Source: Phanerochaete sordida
Taxonomy: Eukaryota > Basidiomycota > Agaricomycetes > Polyporales > Phanerochaetaceae
Direction of reading: 5' to 3'
NCBI GenBank assembly: GCA_019973155.2
Contig: BPQB01000044.1
Location: 186,001-250,000, forward strand
Length of the DNA stretch: 64,000 nucleotides
Position numbers and translations under genes: made by a program. Positions 51,521 to 63,410 of this stretch are shown here, piece by piece; position 1 is the stretch's first letter, and each line of letters opens with the position of its first letter. The notes beneath the pieces were generated by a model. It was not told the DNA's origin. It ran no database searches and was given only the letters and a program-made list of their open reading frames with translations.

Positions 51521-53057
51521 TTATTCAATGCGCTTGGCCGCCTCCTGAACAACCAGGACTGCAAGGGTGCAGACGAAGGCCATCAGTGGCGAGAAGAAGT
51601 ACTGTGGGGACAAGTCAGCATCATGCGGGATACGAGGTTAAACTGTGCGTGGGGCACATACCGAGATCGTGAGGTATCCAGAGATTGGGCCGATATCGAC
51701 TTGAACGAGCTCTGCGACATTGGCGAGGAGCATTGCTGATGGACCCGCGGGGATGAGAACAAGCAAGAACCTGGAATGCATTGAATCAGTTCAGTGAAGA
51801 TAGCAGGCAGGTAACAGTCATGACTAACCAGACGAGCTTGTCGTCGGTGTACCAACCGCGACCAGCGGTCAGCAACACGAACAGGAGGCTTAACCCCGGC
51901 ATGACAACGAAACGCGTGAGGATCGCGTATGTGGTCGGAATAAAACCTGGGTTGGCATTCGGGACGAGGGCGAGCTCTGCGCCGACGATAAACATTTGCA
52001 GAGATACACTGAAAGCGGGTGAGTTCACATCGTGTCGCGCGAGGCCCGAGGGGGACGTACAAGAGAGTCCCGAGGTTATCAGCCGCCTGCGTGACGGAGC
52101 TGTATAACGGGCTGTCTTTGTCGAAGAACGCATAGTGAAGCGGTGGGATGAGCTGAATGATAGTGTATTAGCGGTGACACGACAAGGCGTTCGCCATCGA
52201 CATACCCCAAGCATCAAGGCGATGATAGCACCGATCAAGGGCGTGCTCAGCCCCTTCCATGCTTTCTTGAGAGGCGTCTCGAAGCGTGCAAGACGTTTTG
52301 GCCAGTGTATGTCGGGCTGGTCAGCAATCGGTTGGATTGCTTCGGCGTAACCGTCATCGCGGGCACCATAGTCTCTCCCATCATGGTCGCTGAGCAGCCC
52401 CACACGCTCGCTGTCCTGTACGATGGGGTTGATATGCGCAGCGTGTGCAGCAGGGGTCGTCGGTGCGAGGCTAGAGCTTCCGCTTTCGACGTCTTCGCCC
52501 AGGCCGCTTGCCTTCTTGTCCGCTTTGCCGTCCCGATTCATGAGCCATGGCGCGAATTGGAAGGTAAAGGTTTGTTGGACGACGACGTTGAGGAGAATGA
52601 GGGACTGCGCGCGTTTCAGGAGGTCCCTTGATTCCTCGCCGTCGTTTGAGAACTGGTCGAGAACGCCGGTCGTGCTGAGCGCCTGGAGTAGAAGGAGCGG
52701 CAGTGCGCTGCTGTTCGGTCGCCCACAGGCGACGACAACCCAGGAGCGAGTGCTGAAGAGCTTCTGCCCGAGCCAGCCGACGAGGTGCGCGATGACGGTG
52801 CTCACAAAGCCCCAGACGGGGATGATCCACAGCCGCGAAAGCTTGGAGGCCGTCAGCTCGGGTCCCATTTGCACGATGATGAGCATCGGGAGGAAGAGCA
52901 TCGAGCACAGGTTGGAGACTTTGTGCACCGTCGTGCGGTCGAGGCTGCCCCTGCGTGCGACAACATACCCTGCGAAGAGTGTGAGGAGCACGGAGACGGC
53001 GCCTTCGAGCGCGCCGAGGAAGGTCGCGCTGAACGACGAGCCCGAGTCGTCTGACAT
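51521..53057 (-). CDS. Auxin efflux carrier (AEC) family membrane transporter
   Basis: Exons 53057..52206, 52152..52061, 52008..51829, 51770..51662 and 51601..51521; 437 residues, all in frame. Five N-terminal TM helices (EGAVSVLLTLFAGYVVARRG; SMLFLPMLIIVQMG; IIPVWGFVSTVIAHLVGW; CGRPNSSALPLLLLQAL; LILLNVVVQQTFTF) are separated by a polar loop of about 100 residues from five C-terminal helices (TPLIGAIIALMLG, SLQMFIVGAELALVP, TRFVVMPGLSLLF, IPAGPSAMLLANVAEL, SPLMAFVCTLAVLVVQEA). This 5+5 plan, the GRPNSSALP segment and the PAGP/AN motifs mark the PIN-like/AEC (Mem_trans) family. In fungi substrates are mostly unknown and need not be auxin. Plasma membrane or ER location cannot be told. Confidence 0.88.
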
Positions 53058-53295
53058 TGCGCCGAACGTCGTCGAGGGATAGCTGGGGAAAGTGGGAGAA
53101 AGTTAGGGATGTGGCAGGCACAAAAACCATTTTCTATTTATGTCTGCCCGCAGCGCGATGTGGTGGGGAGCGGAAGGAGGCACAACATAGGTGACATCGC
53201 GTGACGTCAGGGCACGTGATCGTAGTCCGCACACGACCATCTATTCCGAGTTTCGACCAATCCCAGCCGTCTCGCAACGACGGCGTGTTACAGAC

Positions 53296-54297
53296 TCAGC
53301 AAATGTCCTCGTAGTCGTCGCTGACACCCAGATACTTTCGTATTTCATCTGCATCCACCCCATACTGCCTGGTGAAGTGCGAGAGCAACACTGCATAATT
53401 GTCTTTGAATGCTCGTCAACATACACAGGCGCGGTACAATTATGTCGGCACTCACCAGTCCAGCGAATAGAAGCCTCTTTCGCCAGTACTACCGCGCGTT
53501 TCTTCTCTTCTACCTTTGCCGGATCGCACAGACCGTATTGAGCCAGCTCCTTTTCGAGCTCACCAAGTTCTTGCTTTTGAGACGCGAGCGTTGCCAAGGC
53601 GGACGTACGTTCAATCTGCACGGAAATTTCGGTAATGGCTATCATCTCCATGACCAGGATGACGTACACTTTGTGGTCTTGCAGCTTTCTCCTCCTCAAT
53701 GAGGTTTCCAGTCTCCTTCAGCTGCGCTTCGTGCGTTGCTTGGGATTCTTTCACAATGGTAAGCCTGCTTTGCATCTGTGGGGAGCGATAGTCGTGAGCC
53801 ATTGCTGCCAGGCTGCCCAATTATGGCATAAAACCTCACCATTGCGCCTCGCTGTGACGGAAAACTCCAAAAGACTGCATATATGCGCGCATATAAGCAA
53901 CTCTCCAGCATAGGTGGGAATGAAGATGAGCATACAGTTTGACGAGCCTATCTTGTCCGCTTGCACCAGCCCGTCATCGACCAAGGACTGCAAGACCTCC
54001 TTCACGGACTGCGACACTAGAAAGAATTCAGCATAATTCTCTCGGCATGATATGCGGAACTGACCGATGCCCTTCATCTTCGGACCAAGTTTCTCCAACT
54101 CCTTCAGCTGAAAGAAGTCTTTCTGGCGGCAGATTCCACTCCGTTAGTGTACGGCGAGGACACAGGTGTCTTTGGCATGCTCACGGTCTCGTGGAATATT
54201 TCCAGCAAGCGCACTCTCTTCTCTTCGGCGGAGAGACCTCTCGGAGCCTGGCAGGGTTCATGAGCGTGTCACAAATCAGCCGAAGCGGTCTCACCAT
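53296..54297 (-). CDS. MND1: Meiotic nuclear division protein 1 (Hop2-Mnd1 complex)
   Basis: Eight exons: 54297..54295 (start codon only), 54247..54185, 54122..54065, 54016..53936, 53874..53840, 53775..53668, 53615..53456 and 53402..53296; 204 residues, the usual Mnd1 length. It acts with Hop2 to stimulate Dmc1/Rad51 strand invasion in meiotic recombination. Seen: the N-terminal winged-helix part ([55 protein letters not shown]), FFWSFPSQ, then a long coiled coil ([36 protein letters not shown]). The C-terminus is [13 protein letters not shown]...DEIRKYLGV. The one-codon first exon is supported by the frame and by the family start MxPRGLSxEEKR. Confidence 0.92.
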
Positions 54298-54843
54298 CTT
54301 CAACAGCGGGTGTTAGTGGAAATTCGAGTCCAGAGAGGGGAGAATGTAGTTAGTGGTCTGGTCGTGCGTCAGAAGTCAAGAGGGACCTGCGGCAGGGCAG
54401 CCGAATGTGGAACCAAGCAGCTGTCATGTCGCGTCCCTAATAGGAAGGAGTGGTAGTCCACCCTGCCTGGCTGCAGCATAAAGGAGTGAGTCGTCGGTGT
54501 CTCAAAGCTCGTACGGCAAAGCCGCATGCTCTCTGTCGCGTCTTGGTTTACGACGCCGAGACAAGCTTTATGACCATCGTAGTCCATGGCTATGGTACGC
54601 TTCCAGGGAAGCACAGATTGAAGGCAGCTTGGGTACATTGACATGTTCAAAGACATGCCGTAGAAACGCGCGCAGAGATAAAGTGATCCTCGGACATGGA
54701 ATTGCGATGAGTTTCGAAGTATCGGAAAGCGTACAAGAGGTCATGAGCCAGCGATCACCTGGTAGCATTGCGGTCGGAATGGTAGATAGAAGCGTCCTAT
54801 GTCTGCGACGCGGCAGGCGGAGGGATCGCGAAGACTGGAGAAG
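54298..54843. other. Intergenic region
   Basis: Promoter of MND1 on the left. Short ORFs on both strands without motifs; nothing supported. Confidence 0.4.
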
Positions 54844-55450
54844 CTAAGGGGATGCGCTGGATAAAGGCTTGTCCCAAGGCCCAGACACGACCGCTAAAAG
54901 CGGGCCAGTGGCGGTCAGGATGACCGAGGAGCCAGCAATTCCGAAGAGACAAGCGCGGAGTGGGGGAGGTATGGCGTAGAAGATCACGAGTACCAAGACA
55001 GCGCCACAATCGATGATGTGGAAGACGTATGCGTGTGCTGGGCGTAGAGTCGTGAGTACTGGGTTGGTCGCGGGTTCGTTCTTGCGGTCTGGTGGAAGTC
55101 CAGCGTCGCGTAAAGAAGCAGAGCATCTGGAGTTGACGGAAGCGCGAAGGAATCAAGAAGCCGCGGGGATAGTACTGTATCAGCAGAGAATCCCCAGAGG
55201 CTCGGGGCCGCCTTCTTCGCACCTGAGGCAATCTGCATAGTCAGCTAGAGATGTAACCAGAGTGTAATTGCGCACCAGAGCTTGAACGTTTCTGCCTCAA
55301 GAAGAGGGAGCGCACCCGTGGCAAGGGGTATAGAGATTACGTAGGGCGGCGCATGCAGCGCAATGGCTGGTAGCTGCAATTGGCTGCTATCTGAACGTCT
55401 GTGTGAACGAGAGGATGAGCGGGCGGCCGCGAGCGGGTCAAGTGCTCAGG
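54844..55450 (-). CDS. Probable multi-pass membrane protein, gene model unresolved
   Basis: Three stretches on the minus strand look coding. Around 55370-55270: LPAIALHAPPYVISIPLATG then LLEAETFKLWCAITLW. Around 55080-54844: TLRPAHAYVFHIIDCGAVLV, VIFYAIPPPLRACLFGIAGS, TGPLLAVVSGPWDKP, ending at a TAG at 54846-54844. Between them an 84-codon ORF (55238..54984) is open in another frame. I could not find junctions that connect them cleanly. Either splicing is unusual or the gene is damaged. Hydrophobic helices in two frames support a real or former membrane protein. Family not recognised. Confidence 0.35.
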
Positions 55451-55566
55451 GACGGTGATGAGAGTCAATAAACCCACTTTCTCACGATTAGCGGGAGGAA
55501 GCGCTGGAATAGGAAAGGTCGCGATTGCGGCGAGCGATACCGGCCGCAACGTCTCTCCTGCACGAC

Positions 55567-58435
55567 ATGTCGACCTCGCCGACCGACAGCACGTACAGCA
55601 CCCAGAGCCACAAGCGGCGCCGTACGAGCGACGCCTCGGTGTTCAACAGCCCCGGAGGACTCGCCCCAGCGCCCTCGCAGGACGGCGCTGCATATCCGTC
55701 CCACCAGCAGCTCTCAGCCGCGTCCTCGTCGCCAGCGCAGCACTCGCAGATCCCGCCAGGACACATCCCAAAGCGCGGTGCGCGGGCGTGCACGGCGTGC
55801 AGGAAGGGCAAGAATCGGTGCGAAGGAGAAGTGAGTGGGCCCGCCTGCCTTTACCGTGCCTGTACTGACCAGCCTGGTCCGCCCCTCCGCCCGGCCCGGG
55901 TCACCACCCCACCCTCCCGCACCGCACCGCACGCCGCCGCGCACACAGGCTCCCTGTCGTCGATGCCAGCTGAGCGGCACTCCATGCATCTTTGAGAAAC
56001 CCGAAAAGAAAAATGCCCAGCCGATGGCGAATGGCAGCATCGAGTGCGTGCACCCTAACCATGACCAAGTCCACCGACCCGGACGCTGACCCGCCCCACG
56101 GCAGGAGGCTTTCGCGCCTCGAGGGCCAGTACCTGGTGTGTCTCATCCGCCGCGGCTCGTCGACCGTGCCTCTGACACGGTGGATGCCCCCAGGTCATGC
56201 AGAGTCAGATGATTGGCATGCAGTCGACGCTGGACCGGATCCTCGCCGCCGTCCAACAGCCGCCGCCGATGTACAACCACGGCCGCGACAGCATGAGTGG
56301 CCCGCTGCCGCCGATACGGACGGCCGACATGTACGACCCGCCCAGTCCCCGCGCAGGGAAAGTCTTCCCACCCCTGCCTGGCTTCGCACCCCCGGTACGC
56401 ACACACGCACCCTCGTCCTCTGCTGCGCCTGACGGTCACGCAGCCACACAAATACGCCACATACGGTATCGTGCCCAGTACCGCGCCGTCATCTGACGAT
56501 GAATCAGAAGATACCCTCCCGCGCTCAACACTCAACGCCCCGATTGAAGCCCTCCAGGGTTTGGCGAACGCTGCTGCGGAAGCGGCCGCTGCTCCGTCTG
56601 CATCCCCACCGAGGTTGGTCTCGATTGTGTCATATGTCAAATTGTCTGCTCACAGACTATCAGAGTGAAGAAGCGCAAAAGGGCTGAGCCAACACCACGG
56701 AACGCTTTCCCACATGTTGTCGACAAGGGTCTGGTGTCCGACGCTGAAGCACGAGAGCTGTACCACATGTATGCTTCCGTATATTCTGCTTAGTGTAGAA
56801 TGCTGACCCGTTTTGCAGATTCTTCTCTGGCTGTCACATCTTCATTCCGCTGTTCGACCCGTCGTACGACACCTACGAGGGCCTCATGGAGCGCACACCC
56901 TGGACATTCGATGCCATCCTCGCCGTAGCCGCCAAAATCCGGGCGGGTACCGGTCCCCTCCCGCCCAGTTTCTATCGCAGTTTGGAGGAGGCGCAAGGTA
57001 TCGCGCGCTCGACGCTCTTCGGACCTGTCGTGCGCAAGGAGGCGGTCCAGGGCATGCTCCTACTCGCGGCGTGGAGCACAAACGGCTGGCTGCCCAGTGG
57101 ACACGCCATGCGCATGGCACTCGACCTTGGTCTGCACCGCGCGCTCGAGAAACTGGCTGAGGACGGCGGTAACAAGAAGAGAACCGAGGAGGAAGAGCGG
57201 AATCTTGGTACGTACTGTCGATTCAAGGCTGCTCACCAGCGAAACTGATGTCCGCCCACAGTCGTTTCTGCACGGATATGGCTCTGCTTGTACTGGTTTG
57301 ACCACCAGTAAGTTCGTCTCGTCCAGGACGCTGACTTGTTGCTGACTTGCCCCAGGATGAGCCTTGGCACTGGTAGGCCGATAGTGTTGCGGGACGAATC
57401 CTCCATTCGTCACTGCCGCTTGCTTCTCAGTCATCCTATGGCGTCACCCACGGATGTACGGCTCATTTCGCAGGTCGAGCTCATTGCTCAGAAGAGTACG
57501 CATCTATCATGAACCGACGATCGCTGTGTAGAGGCTGATCATCCCTACAGCGCAAATCTATGAAACGCTATCACCACTCAACGGCCAGGTCAATCACAAC
57601 ACTCTGGCCTTTATCCGCCGCGCCAACGTTGCTCTCGACAAGTGGTGGCAAGACTGCGATGAACTGCACCGGCAGAGCATGGACGAAGATGCCCTCCCAC
57701 GGAAGATACTGGCTGGCGAGCTCTACTACGCCAAGCTCTGGCTCGTCTGCGTCGCGCTGCGCGGGGTTTCTTGGGACAAGATGCCCTTCGAGCAGCGCGA
57801 GCTCGCCTTCCAGGCCAAGGACGCGGCCTCCGCGTGCCTGTCGAACCTGCTCAACTCGCCGACGTACCGCGCCGCGCTGCGCTACGCGGTGCACGACAGC
57901 CTCGTCACGGCGGCCTTCTCGGGGCTCTTCCTGCTCAAGATGGCGAACCTCTTCCCCGCCGAGGTCGACCTCGCCGCGATCACGGTGCAGGTCGAGCAGC
58001 TCGCGCAGGTGCTCTCGGACGTCGCCGCCGAGCGCTACGCGCTCACGCTCCGCATCATGCTCGCGAACCTCCGCCGCAAGATGGGCCTCGCGCCCTCCGG
58101 GCACCACGCGCAGGACCCGGCGCTCATGGTCCCGCCGTTCATGGACCCCGCGCTCGTCCCGCCCCCGCCGCCCCCGCCGTTCACGCTCGAGGAGCTCGGC
58201 ATCGGCCCCTGGGCGAACACCAACGGCGGGATGTTCAGCCCGAGCGCGATCCCGGTGTGGCTGCAGGAGCAGGTGAGTGCCCGTGCGCGTCTGTCGTGTC
58301 AGTGCGTGGCTGACGCTGTCGCAGAGCCTGAACGACCTCGGCCTGCCCATCAACGGTTCGGACGGCATCTTCCTCCAGATGGCCAACACGAACGGCTGGA
58401 CGGGCGACTTTCCCCAAATGCCAGAAGCCTGGTGA
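55567..58435 (+). CDS. Zn2Cys6 (Gal4-type) fungal transcription factor
   Basis: Exons 55567..55830, 55949..56043, 56105..56135, 56194..56394, 56444..56613, 56664..56768, 56819..57207, 57262..57307, 57356..57495, 57551..58272 and 58325..58435; 757 residues. The DNA-binding binuclear zinc cluster is split by the first intron: RACTACRKGKNRCEGE then PCRRCQLSGTPC, giving C-x2-C-x6-C...C-x2-C-x6-C. A short coiled-coil-like segment follows (LSRLEGQYLVMQSQMIGMQ), then a disordered linker with a KKRKR patch. A fungal-specific TF middle region includes FFSGCHIFIPLFDPSYD, GMLLLAAWSTNGWLPSGHAMRMALDLGLHRAL and LCLYWFDHQMSLGTGRP. The order resembles regulators annotated as PrtT-like or Leu3-like; target genes are unknown. 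An alternative start at 55525 is in frame. Confidence 0.88.
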
Positions 58436-58725
58436 CTGGCGAGAGGCGACCTTGTATGACCTCGGTGTATGTTCTTGGATGGGTCGTGCGATCGGGACTG
58501 TTGTTTATGCCTTCATACTGTCGTCAACCAACTGTACTAACACTTGCTGTTGTGTGGTTTCCCGGCGGAGGGCTAGTGTACGGTTCGGAGGAGTGTGCCA
58601 GGAAACATTGTATCGCTACTAGGTTGCTGCCTTTCAGACGACAAGTTGGATTACGAATATACTGTATACACATGTGTTTGTGGGTTATGGAAACAGGGTT
58701 CGAGCTGAATATGGGATGTTGGCAA
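58436..58725. other. Short region between convergent genes
   Basis: 3' flanks of the transcription factor (+) and the eIF5-mimic gene (-). Nothing else seen. Confidence 0.5.
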
Positions 58726-60362
58726 TCACTCGTCATCCTCCTCATCGTCACTCTCCTGCTCCTGCAGGAACTGGGCAAGATATCAGCGTTGGACAGGGAG
58801 AAAGTAATGGCAGCTAAGCATACCTTGACGAGCGGCGCGGTTGCGTTGAGGAAATGCTGCCTGCCCTGCGGCTTCGAGCCCTTCTGGTGCCAGTAGATGA
58901 TAGCTTGGTCAGAGATACAGTCCTTGTTGTACAAAACCTGCGCGCGCTGTCAGCGTTATGCGCATATAATCTGTTCACAGCATGACGCACCTTGAGAATC
59001 TGAGGGAATGCCTTGATGATACGGGTGTCTTCGTATGAATACACTTGAACTGCGTTGATTAATGCGACTTCAGTCTTGGGTCCGTTGCAGAAAGGTTCGA
59101 GGATGTCAGAGAAGCTCTGCGGGCAATGTGAGCAAACACTGTAACGATGTAGTGAGTTGCGACGTACGGTGATCTCGCGAATGGCGAGAGCCTCATTCTG
59201 ATCCTGACGAGCGCTCCACTCGATGGAGGAAACGAGGCCTTGCCAGATGCACGAAATCAGCTCGGAGTCAGGAAGCGGCTGTTCCTCCTGCTTGGCTTTG
59301 ATAGCGTTGACAATCTGCGGGGGTTGTCATGTTTCTATCAACCAGAAATAACGCTGCGACCCACATCGCTGTGCGAATCGCCGTTCTCGAGCATCTCCTT
59401 GAGCGTCGAGATCACGCCCTCCTTGAGGGCCGCGTACTGGCGCTTGGTCCACCACTCAGCGACCTGGGGGAGGCCAGCGGCGCGGAAGTGCTCGTCGAGG
59501 GCCTTGTCGGAGCGGCGGTTGACAGGGAAGAACGCGAGAAGGTCGCGCACGCCGCCCTTGCGCAGCGCCGTCGCCAGGTGGTCCATAGACTGCTCCTGGA
59601 GGTACGCGCGGAAGATCAGGGTGATCGTGTTGATCGCGAGGTCTGTATGCGCGCTGAGTAAAAAGCGCGTGTGAGCCAAAGTACAAACGCACCATTCTTC
59701 ACCAAGTGGTCCTTGGTCAGCGTGAGCAGCGGGGCGGCGGTCGCGAGACCCTGGGCGATCATCACCGCGATGGCGGTCGCAAACTTTTCGCGCTCGGCGT
59801 CCGACCACCGGTTGAGATACTGGAGCAGGCCAGACAGAGACGACTCTTCGAGCGGCCTCTGGAGGTACTTGTACCTGCACACCGAGTCAGAGGCGGCCGC
59901 AAACGCGGTCGAGAGGGGGCACGCACCGGCGGATAAGCTTGTTGAGGACCTCGACGTACTTCTTCACGTCCGCCACCTCCACGGGCTCCTTGGCATTGAA
60001 GATGGAGAAGGGCGAGGGCGGGGCGCCGTCGTCGAGGTAGCCGCCGCCGGGCTGGAGGAGGCCACCGACGAGGAGGATCTCGAAGAGGGCGTCTGCATAC
60101 TTGAGGAGCTCGAGCTGGCCACCGGCTGCGACTAGTTTGTTGTAGTAGCCGTCAAAGTCGCCTGGGGTGACAGTTTCGAGATACTTGTAGAGCTGATCTC
60201 TGAAGACTGCGAGGGGGGATGAGCACGCGGACACGGGCAGGCGAAGGGAAGGGTATCTGTACCAGCGGGCTCGTGCTTTGCGTGGGCCTTGACAGCGCCT
60301 TTCCTGGCTTTGATTCTGACCCCTTGCAGCGAAGGCTTGGCAGCGGCTTGTTGTGTAGACAT
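58726..60362 (-). CDS. BZW1: eIF5-mimic protein (BZW1/2, 5MP family) with W2 domain
   Basis: Exons 60362..60263, 60206..59927, 59874..59693, 59642..59365, 59314..59168, 59116..58991, 58937..58824 and 58770..58726; 423 residues, the family length. Regulates start-codon choice by competing with eIF5 for eIF2/eIF3. Seen: N-terminal GVRIKARKGAVKAHAKHEP, FRDQLYKYLETV, ALFEILLVGGLLQPGG, LQRPLEESSLSGLLQYLNRW, and the C-terminal W2 (eIF5C) domain from about residue 260. W2 landmarks are ISCIWQGLVSSIEWS, YSYEDTRIIKAFPQILKVLY, AIIYWHQKGSKPQGRQHFL, and the acidic end ESDDEEDDE that contacts eIF2beta/eIF3c in relatives. Divergent from the PP2C gene across 0.68 kb. Confidence 0.93.
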
Positions 60363-61038
60363 CCACAGGTTGCGAAGAGCTCGAACGAGTGGATTGGTCG
60401 AGGTGGGAGTTGGGGAGCAAACGCTGTGCGGCCTCGACAGCAACCTCCAACAGCTCGGCACCGTCCGACGCTTGATCGATTCTGCGTCATATTCCTTTTA
60501 TGCCACTATCGGCGGGCGAACTCAAGCTAAACAGGCCGGGGGACATCGAGGCCAGAAAATATATTCGCTGAGCGACGGCGTCGGCAGCAGCGACGACTGT
60601 CGGGGCGAGGCGGCGCAAAAGCGAGCGAGATCAGGGACAAAGTCGCGCTGATGCTGCTGCCTATTGTGGCATATGTTCTCGGACGCTGGCTTCCGTGAGG
60701 GCCTGGAGCACGCATGTTCACACGACCCGCGCAACAACAGAGTTTAGACCGCTCTCGGGCCCACCCCACAGCGGGGCGAGCTCTGGCCGTGGAGCCTCTG
60801 CGTGCCCGTCGGTGTGCTGCACCGCCTCTGCCTAGCAAGCTTGCTGGCGAGCCACCTGTCACGCCCAAATAATATGGCAGAGGATATTCCACGTGGCCGC
60901 GCGTAGCTCCGGGGTAAATGACGCGTGCTCCGCGCCTCGAGAGTCCAGACAGGCAACGCTCCACTCTCCGCCATCTCTACTAAAGACCACGACCTCGCTC
61001 GAAACACCTCCGCACCTTCTCCAATCTCACTGCTTCCA
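60363..61038. other. Divergent promoter region of BZW and PP2C genes
   Basis: No gene recognised. A CATAAAAG near 60500 (minus) may be the BZW TATA box; no clear TATA box for the PP2C gene. Confidence 0.45.
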
Positions 61039-62434
61039 ATGGCACCCGTAGCAATCGATCTCTCCAGCAGTACGTCCCAGCTTCTCGTCGTCAGCCTGCA
61101 CCGCTAACCTGCGCCGCACCCCGACAGACCCGACCGTCCCGCCCATATCCCAGTGAGCCCTCCCCGGCCCCACTTCCCCGCACTCGCACTGACCGGCTCG
61201 TCTCCAGAGAGGTCGTGACGGGCACAAACGACGAAGATGCCTTCCCCGACCACCTCTCCTTCAAATGCGCAGTGACCGAGTCCAAAGGCCCACGGCGTTT
61301 CATGGAAGACGCCCACTCCATCGTCGTCCCCTTCGCCGGCATCCATGGCCAGGGCTTCTTCGCGATATTCGACGGCCACGCAGGAAAGCACGCGGCAGAG
61401 TGGTGTGGGCAGAACTTCTCCTTGGTACGCTCCACTCTCGTCCTGTGTTGTCCTTGCCCACCGACCGCAGGCTGTGAAACACCCTAGTGTCTCCTTAACG
61501 CATTACGCAAGTCGCCACAAGACACCATCCCCGATGTCCTGAACCAGACCTTCCACGACGTGGACGTCAACCTGACACGACTCTCCGAGGAGTCCGACGG
61601 GAAGATGCACTCGGGCTGCACCGCCGTCACCGCCTTCCTGCGCCTCGAGGACGCGGACGGCAAGCAGAGCTTCCTCCCGGACGGCTTCGACGCGTCGGGC
61701 GTGACGACGGACATGATCGAGGCCGAGGCCGAGAGCGGCGAGGAGAGTCCGGAGAGCACAAAGTCGTCGACGTCCAAGCCGACGAAACGCAGTAAGCTCA
61801 AGAACGCGTTCCGCAGCCTCGGCCCGTCCTCTCACACGCGCCGTGCCTCCCAACCAGACTCGCCTGCGCCCACCTCTGCGTCCGCGGCGAGGGAGCGCGA
61901 ACGCATATACACGCCGAGCCCCGACCTGCGCGTCCGCCGCGTGCTCTACTGCGCCAACGCCGGCGACGCGCGCGGCGTGCTCTGCCGCGCCGGCAAGGCC
62001 GTCCGCCTCACGTACGACCACAAGGGCACCGACAAGCAGGAGGCAAAGCGCATTATGGACGCCGGCGGCTTCGTCATGAGCGGCCGCGTGAATGGCGTGC
62101 TCGCGGTGACCCGCTCACTGGGAGATTCGTCGATGAAGGAATATGTCGTTGGCGCGCCGTACACAACGGAAACGGACCTGACGGAGGAGGACGAGTTCAT
62201 GATTCTGGCATGCGATGGCGTGAGTCGTGGCGTTTTCCATGTGTTCGGTCTTGCTGATAGTCGCCACAGCTGTGGGATGTCGTCGATGATCAAGGCGCGG
62301 TCGACCTCGTGCGTGAGGTGGCGGACCCAAAGGCCGCCGCCGACAAGCTGCTGGACCACGCATATAGCAACTACTCGACAGACAACGTCACAGTCCTTGT
62401 CGTCCGCTTCCGGAATCCTCCTCGATCCCAATGA
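61039..62434 (+). CDS. PP2C-type (PPM) serine/threonine protein phosphatase
   Basis: Exons 61039..61069, 61128..61152, 61208..61424, 61488..62219 and 62270..62434; 389 residues. Metal-dependent phosphatase; the PPM motifs appear in order: GPRRFMEDAH, FAIFDGHAGKHAAEW (Asp and Gly metal site), SGCTAVTAFL, VLYCANAGDARGVLCR, LTYDHKG, NGVLAVTRSLGD, FMILACDGLWDVVDDQ, and the final STDNVTVLVVRF. All metal-binding Asp residues seem present. An insert of about 65 residues with basic and Ser-rich content (SSTSKPTKRSKLKNAFRS) interrupts the fold between SGCTAV and VLYCANAGD and is larger than in yeast Ptc1, which otherwise looks closest. Cytosolic role in stress-MAPK control is the usual one for Ptc1 and is inferred here. 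Confidence 0.9.
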
Positions 62435-63410
62435 TCTGCCGCCATTCGCCGTATCTCCATCTGCCCGCGTGTCTGTCCTGCACTCCTCCTCCCATCCGGT
62501 GTCGCTTGCCCCTCTCTCCCCTTGGTGAATTATGTCTATTCCGTGGTTATCTGTCTCGCGCTTCGACGACGAAGCGACGACGGCAGCGATGGCTCCCATA
62601 CTGTGCTCCTGGATGTGGATGATGCCAGGCTGGACACTCCTGCACCTCCGCTGACCTCCCCCGGAACCAATTGTACAAGATAGCACTTTATATACCGCAC
62701 TGTGTCACTGTAGCGTAGCCAGACCTGGTAATGCAAACACGCTAGTTCTGGCTCTGAGATCTGAGTGGGGAAGCTGCGGCGCTTGTAGGGGGCTTTGTGG
62801 CGGCCCAGCATCAGGCGCATCACTGCCGGTCTTCTGCCGAACTCCCGACTCTTCTCTCTTCCTCTCGCGACGGTCGAACGCAGAGTCATCTATCGCAGCG
62901 TGCGGACGTTGGTCGGGCGTATGTATGGCCGCGACGGAGGGCACGCCCGCACTATTCCGCCAGTAACATCGCCCACACTCTCCTATCGTCCGGAAGTGTC
63001 ACAGGGCGGCGCATGGTGCCTGCATTGCGTGCTCGCCAGTTGCTGTCTGTCGACACTCGGAGCTGTAGACCATTTATGCCCCCCTTTTCTCGCTGAGGGA
63101 CAACGACGACTAGCATGTGGCTAAAAGCGGACAGATGTTGGACATGCCGAGCTTCTTTATGCGGCGCGATCAGTGGGACTGTCAACTTGGGTGGAGTGTC
63201 TTCCTCGACAACCGCACTTTTGGGACAAGCCCGCCCCTTTGGCATGCTTCTGGCCTGCCTCTGTTTGTCCCTCGCCACCATAAAAACCAGCCACTACGCC
63301 AGACGACGCCCTCGAGCGACGACGACCACGTCCCCCGCGTCCTCGCCGTCCGTGTCGCCCTGCACCCAGGCCCGCGCAGCCCGCCTTCCACACAAAAGCA
63401 CACGACCACC
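62435..63410. other. Intergenic region upstream of the parent kinase
   Basis: No gene recognised. An ATAAAAA element near 63280 lies about 130 nt before the kinase start. ORFs here overlap on both strands. Confidence 0.45.
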
